Shown here: in pieces, positions 54,855-63,381 of the stretch
Position numbering within the stretch: the stretch's first letter is position 1
How the letters are laid out: each line of letters starts with the position of its first letter
DNA from: Enterovibrio nigricans DSM 22720
GTDB lineage: Bacteria > Pseudomonadota > Gammaproteobacteria > Enterobacterales > Vibrionaceae
Length of the DNA: 63,660 nucleotides
Assembly (NCBI RefSeq): GCF_900167155.1
Contig: NZ_FUXU01000019.1
Span: forward strand, 1-63,660
Direction: 5' to 3'
Program-made: the position numbers and the translations under genes
Notes under the pieces: generated by a model
What the model was told of the DNA's origin: nothing
Database searches by the model: none
The model's input: only the letters and a program-made list of their open reading frames with translations

Positions 54855-55532
54855 TTAACTGTCAGCCTTGTATTCTCGAAGGTACTTGTAGATTGCATGG
54901 CGGGTAATACCAAGGCGTTCAGACACAATCGCCGTCGCTTCCTTCAGTTCAAAGATGCCATTTTCAAACAAGAGTTTTGTAATCGCCTTGTTCTTACCTT
55001 TCGGCGTAATTGAAACATCAGCTTCCACTTCGACAATCGCCTGATTCAAGGCTTGATCGATCACATCACCCGCACTGGCACTGAAGTTCTCGCTCACAGA
55101 CATGGGGGAGTGAGCCATATCGGGCATCAAGGTCTTGATAATTTCAGGGAACGGGAAAGACAAATTCATATTAATACAGAACATGCCTATTGGACGCCCC
55201 TCTTCACCTTCAAGAATGCAAGTGGTCGATTTGAGCAATGCCCCTTCTTTACTTTCTGTAAAGTAACTCTTTGGAGTCACATTCCCTGTTTTTTCAAATG
55301 CGCTCAGCATACGAAGGCCCAAATCCGTGAGCGGTGAGCCCACATCTCGCCCCGTATGATGACCATTCACAATTTTGACAACGGATTTCTCAAAGCTCTC
55401 AAAGGAATGGATAACCACTTCACAATGGGGGCCGATGAAATCAGCAATGGTATCGGCCAAGCAAAAGTATGCCATCAACACCTCGCGGTCCTTTGGCGTA
55501 AATTTCGACGACAATTCACTGATACTGTTCAT
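54855..55532 (-). CDS. YheO-type PAS/HTH transcriptional regulator 2
   Basis: About 225 residues from ATG 55532 (MNSISELSSKFTPKDREVLM), chosen because it aligns with regulator 1 and is placed 20 bp after the operator-like palindrome. The PAS domain and the HTH (ATAIVSERLGITRHAIYKYL, identical to regulator 1 there) are intact. It is a clear duplicate of the 49388 gene. It is divergent from the truncated DMT permease gene, as regulator 1 is from its operon. Confidence 0.9.
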   Translation of the reverse strand: MNSISELSSKFTPKDREVLMAYFCLADTIADFIGPHCEVVIHSFESFEKSVVKIVNGHHTGRDVGSPLTDLGLRMLSAFEKTGNVTPKSYFTESKEGALLKSTTCILEGEEGRPIGMFCINMNLSFPFPEIIKTLMPDMAHSPMSVSENFSASAGDVIDQALNQAIVEVEADVSITPKGKNKAITKLLFENGIFELKEATAIVSERLGITRHAIYKYLREYKADS

Positions 55533-55912
55533 GCTCACCACATTCACTTTAGTTAACTTATGTTGACTATATTGTCATGCGTCACTGCCCAGTTTTCAAC
55601 CACTAAATTTTCCTTTGGTTCACTAAATAAAACCATACGTACTAAAACACCGCACACACCATTTCAATAGTTCATTATTGTTGACTAAAGTCACCATTTG
55701 GAACATTTACCATTATCTTCAGTTAACTAAATTAAACCGTAAGTTATAGGTCACATTATTTAACTCAGTAATCCGTAAACTTCCTTTCATCCAATAAAAG
55801 GGGCTGACATCAAACAAACAATACAGCAATGACGTGTAGAAGCCCTCTCACAGACGAACAGCCTGACAAGGTTTTAACCCAAAGAATCCCTACAATTTAA
55901 TAAGGAACGACA
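55533..55912. promoter_or_regulatory. Divergent regulatory region, regulator 2 / DMT gene
   Basis: There is no gene in this 380-bp region. It holds GTTAACTTATGTTGAC (55552-55567), GTTGACTAAAGTCACC (about 55679), GTTAACTAAATTAAAC (55722-55737) and the box starting GGTCACATTATTTAACTCA at 55749, which recurs before regulator 1 at 50277. Confidence 0.7.
55552..55567. promoter_or_regulatory. Candidate operator before regulator 2
   Basis: GTTAACTTATGTTGAC matches the perfect palindrome upstream of regulator 1 at 14 of 16 positions and has the same 20-bp distance to the start codon. Confidence 0.65.
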
Positions 55913-56410
55913 ATGCAGAATCGTCAAGGTAATGCCTTTCTAGGATGGATAGCAGCAATCTCAGTTGCCATTATCTGGGGTGTGACTGGTGTTGTATCTA
56001 AGCCTCTTTCAATGGCGGTTGATCCGCTAACACTTGTCTTCTTCCGTTACGTGACTGCCGTTATAGGGCTTTCCATCATTTTCTTTTTTACATCGAAAAG
56101 TAAATCGCTCAGCGAAGACTTAGGTTCTTCCATGCGTATCGAAAAGAAGGATTATCTGAAAATCGCGCTTTGCGGAATCATCGGCCAAGGGGCATTCTCG
56201 CTGTTTAACTTCCTTTCTTTTTCGCATATTGGTGCAACAGAGAACGGGGTTATCCAAGGTATGCAGCCATTCGCAACCGTGTTTTTTGGCATGATGTTTA
56301 TGAACTTTCGCATGAACAAAATTCAGTGGGGCGCCTTTATCGTTTCTGCATTATGTATCTATGCAATGAGCGTTGGACCAACCAATACCAATAGAACAGT
56401 TTTATATTGA
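55913..56410 (+). pseudogene. DMT/EamA permease truncated by island junction
   Basis: Only the first repeat of an EamA transporter remains: about 155 residues with normal start (AAGGAACGACA before the ATG) and segments IAAISVAIIWGVTGVVSKPL, CGIIGQGAFSLFNFLSF and ENGVIQG. After SALCIYAMSV the similarity to the full-length paralogue at 52610 stops, and the frame ends at 56410 in unrelated DNA. The second half is missing from the window. The junction, at about 56365-56400, marks the left edge of the accessory island. Confidence 0.8.
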
Positions 56411-56845
56411 CCACAATGCTAACAGTCGCTTTTTAGACCTCTACGGTGCTTTATCACTTCATGATCTAAAGTGGGAATTGGTTGAATTTGATACTACGAG
56501 GTTTTTGCAAATAGGCAGCAATGCTTCATTCCCAGATTTCCTTGATGAGGTCTCTGAAGATGCATCGTATTTCGAAGATGTGGGGGAGGATGTTATTGAT
56601 TGCCGAGAGTCAGTACTAAATCATTGGAAAATGCATGGCACTTGGTTGACTCCTCCTGTTTTCTAGATGCAAAGGTTCTTGGCGGAAAATCTAGTATACC
56701 TCATCTAGTCGAGGGGCACTCAAGGGTTGGGTGCCTGCTTGGTATCCAAAAACATAGGATCATTCCTTTAGCAGATACGCACAAAGTGTATTGGGGTTAT
56801 TTTCATAAAGATGCATATCAAATGAGTTATGAGCATTTGGGGTAA
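56373..56845 (+). pseudogene. Frameshifted hypothetical gene
   Basis: Two overlapping frames (ending at 56666 and 56845) look like one protein. The first ends MHGTWLTPPVF and the second contains LDAKVLGGKSSIPHLVEGHS, so adding one base to the T run near 56660 would join them into about 155 residues. I know no function. The true 5' end is unclear because it lies at the junction with the broken permease gene. Either it is a one-base deletion in the genome or a sequencing error in a homopolymer. Confidence 0.55.
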
Positions 56846-56850
56846 ACGAG

Positions 56851-56912
56851 GAACAGATGAACAGATGAACAGATGAACAGATGAACAGATGAACAGATGA
56901 ACAGATGAACAG
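56851..56912 (+). repeat. Octanucleotide tandem repeat (GAACAGAT), about 7.75 copies
   Basis: Seven full 8-bp units run from 56851 to 56906 and a six-base partial unit to 56912. Each unit carries an ATG. Six of these begin four-codon frames, ATG AAC AGA TGA, each overlapping the next ATG by ATGA. The seventh ATG (56905) is the start of the following gene. The only ribosome binding site visible (GAGGA, 56848-56852) is before the first unit. Confidence 0.95.
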
Positions 56913-57432
56913 TATCGATTATAAAGAGCTAGCATCCAAGATTATGGATGGTGAGTATGTGCGTAATATCCCGAGTAAAACGTGGGCGTCTGCAATTAGT
57001 TATACAATTGAAAATTACAAACTATTCTCGCCTAATGCTGACAAAATGCACATGCTTTGGATTGAAAGTGGTGGGCATATTCGTAAGCATGTAAGTAACG
57101 ATCTTTTAGTTCTTACTTGGTTGAGAATCATACTACCCAAGTATAGCGGCGAAGAACTTCGCCTTTATCGCGGTGAGTGTAAATTTCTTTACGATCAAGG
57201 CCTAATTGGTTTTTGCTGGACTCCAAAAAAAGAAGTAGCGGAAATGTTTGCTCGTGGCTTAAATGCTATTGAATCCGGTGGCGTTTTATTAAGTGCACAA
57301 TTTGCTCCAGAAGCAATCCTGAGTGCTCCAAATAGCCATAGTGCTGATTGTCTAGGAGAGTTTGAATACACCTGCGACCCTATGCAAGTGCGTGAACTTG
57401 AGGTTTTGCATCAGTATCCAAAATTGCAATAA
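56905..57432 (+). CDS. Possible ADP-ribosyltransferase-fold protein
   Basis: A 175-residue soluble protein. The C-terminal half has a pattern like R-S/T-E ADP-ribosyltransferases: Arg in EELRLYRGECKFL, an aromatic-Thr segment GFCWTPKKEVAEMFARG in place of the S-T-S strand, and Glu in LGEFEYTCDP. This is motif recognition only; the family is not confirmed. The ATG is the last in an octamer repeat. It could be a toxin or an effector, and no obvious antitoxin is intact next to it. Confidence 0.6.
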   Translation: MNSIDYKELASKIMDGEYVRNIPSKTWASAISYTIENYKLFSPNADKMHMLWIESGGHIRKHVSNDLLVLTWLRIILPKYSGEELRLYRGECKFLYDQGLIGFCWTPKKEVAEMFARGLNAIESGGVLLSAQFAPEAILSAPNSHSADCLGEFEYTCDPMQVRELEVLHQYPKLQ

Positions 57433-57860
57433 GGACAAACACACCAAACAAATATGAGCCCTTCTCACATCAATGGCAATAGCACCTTTTTGGGCAGCGG
57501 TAGCAGCCAATACTCTCAAAAAACAAAGCGGCCTACTTCGTTTTCACCAACCTTAAGTTATGCGAAATAGACGTTTTCGAGCACTAGCCCTAACGCCAAG
57601 CCCTTGTCAGGCCGATCAGTTCTGGCAAGGTTCTGCCCCTTTATTAGTTATGAATCACCACTGAAAAGTTATTTTTTCTAATCTGAAACCATGATTCAAA
57701 CAGTTAGCTGAAGGTAATAGCTGAACCAGATTTTGGTGTATAATCTGGGCAATTTGATTCACATAATTACAGAACTTGATGTCTAGGCACTGGCATTACG
57801 AAAATTAGTAGCACCTAGGGTAATTTCAACTCAGATCTCCTCCCCTCAACAGGAACCACC
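57433..57860. other. Intergenic region with possible Tn3-type repeat
   Basis: 428 bp without a convincing gene. A weak A/T-flanked hairpin (AAACAAAG with CTTCGTTT) follows the 56905 gene, a 39-bp sequence resembling a Tn3-family terminal repeat lies at 57552-57590, and an imperfect CCTTGTCAG/CTGGCAAGG hairpin follows. TATAAT at about 57741 may be a -10 element for the methylase gene. Confidence 0.45.
57552..57590 (-). repeat. Candidate orphan Tn3-family terminal inverted repeat
   Basis: Read on the minus strand from 57590 the sequence begins GGGCTAGTGCTCGAAAACGT and ends CTTAAG. This follows the Tn3-family plan of an outer GGG, an inner GAAAACG-like block and an inner TAAG at 38-39 bp. No partner repeat was found at the left island junction, so the assignment is tentative. 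Confidence 0.35.
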
Positions 57861-60551
57861 ATGGCCGTTAATCAGGCAAAAATCTTTGACCATCTAGAAC
57901 AACTTGTAGCCTCTGAAGACTCTAGCGAGTTTATATACGGGTTTCTGACTGCATTCCTATTTCCCAAGGCGACCATTACTCAGATACGTCAGGACGGAGC
58001 ACGTAACATCGCAAAATCGCCTGGCCATGTTGGTTTGAAGAACAAGATCTACTTTTTCCCAACAGAAAAAGGGGAAGACATAGACGCAGCATTGGATGAG
58101 CACATTGCTGACCCTTTCATGGCAAAGAACAAGATTCGCTTTATCTTCACGACTGACTTTGAACGATTCTTAGCCTGGGATACTGCAACCAATGAGCGTT
58201 TGGATATTGACTTTGAAGTGCTGCATCTCAACTACAGTTTCTTCTTGCCTTTGGTGGGCTTAGAAAAGGCCATATTGAATAGTGAAAAGCCTGCTGATGT
58301 AAAAGCTGCGGTAAAAATGGGTAAGCTGTTTGACCTTATCCGTATTCATAATGATCTCAGCAAACCTGAAGATATTCACGCGTTAAACGTATTCCTTACA
58401 CGTCTGCTTTTCTGTTTATTTGCTGAAGACACCGGAATTTTCAAGCAAAAAGGGCAATTCACATCAGCGATCAAAAGTTGCACCCACGAAGATGGTAGCG
58501 ACTTAGATCAATTCCTTTCGGACCTGTTCTTGGTGATGAACAGCCCTGAAGGTAGTGAATTACGTCAACGTAAAGCAAAGCATTTCACTGATTTTCTTTA
58601 TGTAAACGGGGGCTTGTTTGAAAGCGATGAGCCAATCCCAGAATTAGGTAAAAAAGGACGTCGCATTCTTATCGAGTGTGGCCTTGAAGATTGGAGCGCG
58701 ATTAACCCAGATATCTTCGGGAGCATGTTCCAAGCTGTCATTGATGTTGACCAGCGCGCACGTTTGGGTCAGCACTATACGTCCTACAGCAATATCATGA
58801 AGGTTATTCAGCCACTGTTTCTTGACCCGCTCCGAGCAGAGTTGGAAAAGCCACGCAAAAGCGTAAATGGACTTAAAAAGCTCCTTGTTCGAATGGGTAA
58901 AATCAAGGTATTCGACCCTGCCTGTGGCTCCGGCAACTTCCTTATCATCGCCTACAAAGAACTTAGACTAATAGAGATTGAAGTCATCCAAGCATTGATG
59001 GCCATCGATCCTGGTTTCTTCATCAGTAATATTCACTTGGATCAGTTCTACGGAATAGAGATTGATGATTTCGCCTGTGAAATAGCAAGGCTTTCTCTTT
59101 GGCTGGCGGAGCATCAGGTCAATAAGCAATGGGAAGAGCACATTGGTCCCGTAGAACCAGCTTTACCATTGAAAGCGACTGGGAAAATCGTCAGTGGGAA
59201 TAGTTTAAGGTTGGACTGGAATGAAGTTTGTCCCAAGTCTATTGCAGACGAAGTGTATGTGATCGGTAATCCCCCTTTCCATGGGACTGTAGGGCGAACT
59301 CAAGATCAACGAGAAGATATGAAGCAAGTTTTCTCAAGTTTTAAATCGCTAGGAACACTAGATTACGTATCTTGTTGGTTTTGGAAAGGTGCTAAATACA
59401 TTTCTGCCTCAAAAGCACAACTAGCTCTAGTAGCAACCAATTCAATATGCCAAGGAGAGCAAGTAGGGACACTATGGCCTCCGATTTTCAATATTGGAGT
59501 GGAAATTTGCTTTGCATATCAGTCCTTTCAATGGGCTAATAATGCTCGAGATAAGGCCGCAGTGCATGTTGTAATTGTTGGTCTATCTGCTACATCAAGT
59601 GGAAAGATGAAGCAAATATTCCAACAGATAGAACAACATTGGCATAGTGAATTTTCTTCAAACATTAGCCCATACTTGATTCCAGGCACCAATTCGGCTG
59701 TGGTCGCACAACGAAAACCTCTTTGTAACAAAGTCCCTCCCTTATTATTCGGAAATAAGCCGAATGATGGGGGACACTTATTGTTGTCTTCTGCCGAAAA
59801 AGACAAACTTATCCAAACAGAGCCCGCCGCGGAAAAGTGGTTGAAGAAAGCTATTGGTGCCGACGAATTTCTTAAGTCAAAAGAGCGCTGGTGTCTATGG
59901 CTTGTCGGGTTAACTCCAGAAGAACTGGAAAAATTACCGGAAGTGAAGGACCGTGTTAACAAAGTAGCCGAAGTTAGACGTCGAAGTCCGGACAAGGGAG
60001 CTCAAAAACTAGCTGAGAAACCACATTTATTTAGGGACTTGAACAACCCTGAAGAGTTTATCTTAGTTCCTAGCGTATCATCGGAAAGGCGAAAATATGT
60101 TCCCATCGGGAAGTTTGGAAAAGATGTTATATCAACCAACCTAAATTATATTGTGCCAAACGGGACAATGTATGAGTTTGGGATCCTGTCATCTCTATTA
60201 CATAACGATTGGATGCGTTTAGTCGCGGGACGGTTAGAAAGTCGTTATCGATACTCAGCGACAGTCGTATACAACACTTTTCCTTGGCCTAAAGCTACTG
60301 AAGTTGACAAAAAAGGAATAGTGGAACTAGCTACCGAGATTCTTCTCACAAGAGAGGACTTCCCAGGCAAGACTCTAGCCGAGCTCTACAACCCAGATTC
60401 CATGCCTCCTGAGCTGTTAGCTGCTCACCAAGCACTTGATGCTGCGGTAGATAAACTCTTTCGAGAAAAGCCGTTTAAAGACACAGCAGACCGTCTAAGT
60501 TGCCTCTTGGCTCATTATGAAGAAATGGTCGCAAAACAAGAAGAAAAATAA
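57861..60551 (+). CDS. MmeI-like N6-adenine DNA methyltransferase
   Basis: An 896-residue protein laid out as an MmeI-type enzyme: N-terminal domain, helical spacer, methylase, target-recognition domain and C-terminal region. The SAM-binding motif DPACGSGNF is at about residues 352-360 and the catalytic NPPF at about 469-472; QRARLGQHYTSYSNIMKVIQ precedes motif I. The N-terminal region (KNKIYFFPTEKGEDIDAAL) keeps the fold pattern but lacks the E-x-K of the MmeI nuclease, so it probably only methylates. It is first in a three-gene module with a helicase and a GIY-YIG-type partner. The frame is intact. Confidence 0.88.
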   Translation: MAVNQAKIFDHLEQLVASEDSSEFIYGFLTAFLFPKATITQIRQDGARNIAKSPGHVGLKNKIYFFPTEKGEDIDAALDEHIADPFMAKNKIRFIFTTDFERFLAWDTATNERLDIDFEVLHLNYSFFLPLVGLEKAILNSEKPADVKAAVKMGKLFDLIRIHNDLSKPEDIHALNVFLTRLLFCLFAEDTGIFKQKGQFTSAIKSCTHEDGSDLDQFLSDLFLVMNSPEGSELRQRKAKHFTDFLYVNGGLFESDEPIPELGKKGRRILIECGLEDWSAINPDIFGSMFQAVIDVDQRARLGQHYTSYSNIMKVIQPLFLDPLRAELEKPRKSVNGLKKLLVRMGKIKVFDPACGSGNFLIIAYKELRLIEIEVIQALMAIDPGFFISNIHLDQFYGIEIDDFACEIARLSLWLAEHQVNKQWEEHIGPVEPALPLKATGKIVSGNSLRLDWNEVCPKSIADEVYVIGNPPFHGTVGRTQDQREDMKQVFSSFKSLGTLDYVSCWFWKGAKYISASKAQLALVATNSICQGEQVGTLWPPIFNIGVEICFAYQSFQWANNARDKAAVHVVIVGLSATSSGKMKQIFQQIEQHWHSEFSSNISPYLIPGTNSAVVAQRKPLCNKVPPLLFGNKPNDGGHLLLSSAEKDKLIQTEPAAEKWLKKAIGADEFLKSKERWCLWLVGLTPEELEKLPEVKDRVNKVAEVRRRSPDKGAQKLAEKPHLFRDLNNPEEFILVPSVSSERRKYVPIGKFGKDVISTNLNYIVPNGTMYEFGILSSLLHNDWMRLVAGRLESRYRYSATVVYNTFPWPKATEVDKKGIVELATEILLTREDFPGKTLAELYNPDSMPPELLAAHQALDAAVDKLFREKPFKDTADRLSCLLAHYEEMVAKQEEK

Positions 60552-60581
60552 ATTCCAGTTGGTTGGCAAAAGGATTGAGAA

Positions 60582-62621
60582 ATGAACAACAACATCTTAC
60601 AGGTGAGTTACGCTCAGACGGGACAAAGTGCCAGTCACAACGACATGGGCATGCGTGAGATGCAGGCGAGGGCATTTGCAGAGCGCAATAGCCAGTATTT
60701 ATTAATTAAAGCACCGCCAGCATCGGGCAAATCTCGCGCACTAATGTTTTTGGGGCTTGATAAGCTTGTTCACCAAGGGCTAAGAAAAGTCATCGTTGCC
60801 GTACCTGAGATGTCCATCGGCAGCTCCTTTAAAGACACTGACCTAACCAAGTTTGGCTTTTTCGCAGATTGGATGATTAAGCCAGAGTACAACCTCTGTA
60901 CCAGCGGCAGCGAAACAGGTAAAGCAACCGTTTTTAAGCGCTTTATGGAAAGCGATGACCAAACATTGGTTTGTACCCATTCAACGCTACGTAGTGTGTT
61001 CGACAAGCTAACACCAAGCGATTTTGATAATTGTCTGGTAGCCATCGATGAATTTCACCACGTCTCTGCAGATGAAAACAGTCGCTTGGGTGGTAGTCTG
61101 ATTGATGTGCTGATGAATCACTCTTCTGCACATATTCTGGCGATGACAGGGTCGTACTTTCGCGGTGATACCGTTCCAATTCTGCTGCCAGAAGACGAAG
61201 CAAAATTCACCAAAGTTACATACACTTACTATGAGCAGTTGAACGGCTATAAGCACCTGAAAACGCTTGGTATTGGGTATCATTTTTATCAAAACAGATA
61301 CATTGATGCGCTGCCTTCCGTTCTTGACCCATCGAAGAAGACCATCATTCACATTCCTAATGTGAATTCAGGTGAGTCAACAAAAGATAAATACACAGAA
61401 GTCGATGCCATTCTTGAAGTGTTGGGGGACGAAGTCGTTCAAGACCCCGACACGGGTATTTATAGCGTTGTATGCAGGAAGTCAGGAAAAACACTCCGCA
61501 TTGCCAACTTAGTTGATGATAACGCTTATATGCGTCCGAAAGTCTAAGCCTATCTCCGCGACATTGAGACAGCGGATCAGATGGATATCATCATTGCGTT
61601 GGGCATGGCAAAAGAAGGTTTTGACTGGCCTTTCTGTGAACATGTTCTGACGATTGGTTATCGCAGCTCTATGACCGAAATCGTGCAGATCATCGGACGC
61701 GCGACCCGAGATTGCGAAGGTAAAACGCACGCTCAATTTACAAACCTTATCGCACAGCCAGACGCACAGGACGATGACGTTAAGGTATCAGTAAACAATA
61801 TGCTCAAAGCGATCACGACATCGTTGCTGATGGAGCAAATTCTCGCACCGAGCATTCAGTTCAAACCGCGTTCGCAATGGACGGGTGGAGCCCTACCAAA
61901 GAACACTGTCATTATCGACGACTCATCGTCAACAGTCTCTCAGAAGGTCATTGATATTTTGAATGGTGACAAAGGAGAAATCCTGTCAGCTTTGATGGCA
62001 AAAGACGCTGTGGTGAAAGGTGTCATTACCGAAGCCATGCCTCCTGAAGTTATCAACGAAATTGAATTACCTTCTGTTATCCAAACGCTTTATCCTGATT
62101 TGGAAGAGCATGAGGTAGAGCAAATCAAATCTGGTTTATTGCAGAGCATGTACATCAGTCAGCACGGTGGTTTGGTTGATGAAAAAGATTTACCTGAAGA
62201 TGCTGTTATCGATGAAAATGGGTTGTCTGGTCATAATGGGAATGGTAAACCAAGCAATGATGAGTCTGGAGCTAGCCGTCAGTTCATCAAGATGGGCGAT
62301 AAGTTCATCAATATTGAAAACCTGAACATTGACTTAATTGATTCAGTAAATCCCTTTCATGGTGCCTATGAGATTCTCTCGAAAACAGTGAATGCGGCAA
62401 TGCTGAAGACCATTCAAGAAACGGTAAGATCTTCACAGGCAAAAGTGAGTGAGGAAGAAGCTGTCATGCTGTGGCCGAGAATCAAAGCCTTTACTCAGGA
62501 GAACCAGCGCCATCCGTCGCTAAATTCTTCTGATCCTATAGAACAACGCTACGCTGAAGTTCTTTCCTATATCCGCAAGATAAGACAACAACGAATGGCT
62601 GAGCAAGAGGATGATGCGTGA
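60582..62621 (+). pseudogene. DEAD/DEAH helicase of the defence module, in-frame stop
   Basis: A superfamily 2 helicase of about 679 codons broken by TAA at 61545-61547. Upstream (60582-61547) are Walker A APPASGKSRA, the DEFHH box (about residues 156-160) and motif III LAMTGSYFRG. Downstream in the same frame are MDIIIALGMAKEGFDWPFCE and motif VI VQIIGRATRDCEG. A single C-to-T change in a CAA codon would explain the stop. Only readthrough or reinitiation at ATG 61581 would make the second part. It lies 30 bp after the methylase and overlaps the next gene by 4 bp. Confidence 0.88.
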
Positions 62622-63381
62622 TCCGCTTACGTTCATCGAAGAAAATCCCAAAGCTAGCTCTGGATGATATTTTTTCGGAAGAAGATGATTTGGGGCTGCT
62701 TGATGTAGCTCCACTAAAAGTAAAGGCTCCGGCAGGCAACCTTTCTGCCAGCCAATATGAAGAGATAACGGTTTTCTATGAAAAGCATGGACGTGCGCCA
62801 GAAGGTGACGCGGACTCATTCGATGAGAAGAAGCTAGCTCGACGCCTAAAGGCCTTTAAATCTAATCCTGAGCAATGTGAGGCATTGAAAGACTTTGATC
62901 CTTACGGATTACTTTTAAATGGTTTACCGACTCACTTTTCTCAGTCTTTAGATACTGCTACTCAAGTCGTATTTGAACCAACACCTTCTTTTGGGTTGGA
63001 TAAATCCGAATTGGTAACGTCATTAGATGACATTTTTGATGATGATGATGGCCTTTTGGAGTTTGATGCTCCAGACATCTTTACTATGCGCCATGTACCA
63101 ACAGAGAAAAAATCTCAGCCAGATGAAATTGCTAAACGTCAGCCGTGCGCAGACTTCCCTCGTTATGTTTCTGTTTTTGAGGCGGCTCAGAAGGAGCTAA
63201 AGACAGGTTCGGCAACGTTAGAACGCTTTCGACATGAACTACAGATACATATTGGTGACTTTTTCATTCTTGGTGGCGTAATGGGCTATGTTCATTCTGC
63301 TGGCGAAAGGCTAGAAGGCTAGAAGGCTAGAAGGCTAGAAGGCTAGAAGGCTACAGTAGCTATAATGCTAGGCTTCACCTT
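62618..63381 (+). pseudogene. GIY-YIG nuclease-family partner, frameshifted and truncated
   Basis: The open frame covers 234 residues to TAG 63322. It matches my recollection of the N-terminal part of GIY-YIG-family proteins found beside MmeI-like methylases: KLALDDIFSEEDDLGLLDV, a second SLDDIFDDDDGLLEFDAP, CADFPRYVSVFEAAQKEL and FFILGGVMGYVHSAGE. The frame then enters an octamer repeat and stops. Skipping the extra copies restores GYSSYNARLHL up to 63381, where an IS21-type end begins. The expected nuclease domain is not in the window. Confidence 0.7.
63309..63354 (+). repeat. Octanucleotide tandem repeat (GGCTAGAA), about 5.75 copies
   Basis: Five full units at 63309-63348 and a partial GGCTAC. 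With a single unit the reading frame passes through as R-L-E-G-Y; any second unit read in the same phase gives GGC TAG, a stop. The present four extra copies (32 bp) also shift the frame. Confidence 0.95.

Noticed and set aside
57433-57700. Integron attC site after the 56905 gene
   Set aside because: Searched for RYYYAAC and GTTRRRY core sites flanking a hairpin; the candidates near 57588 and 57650 do not fit the consensus.
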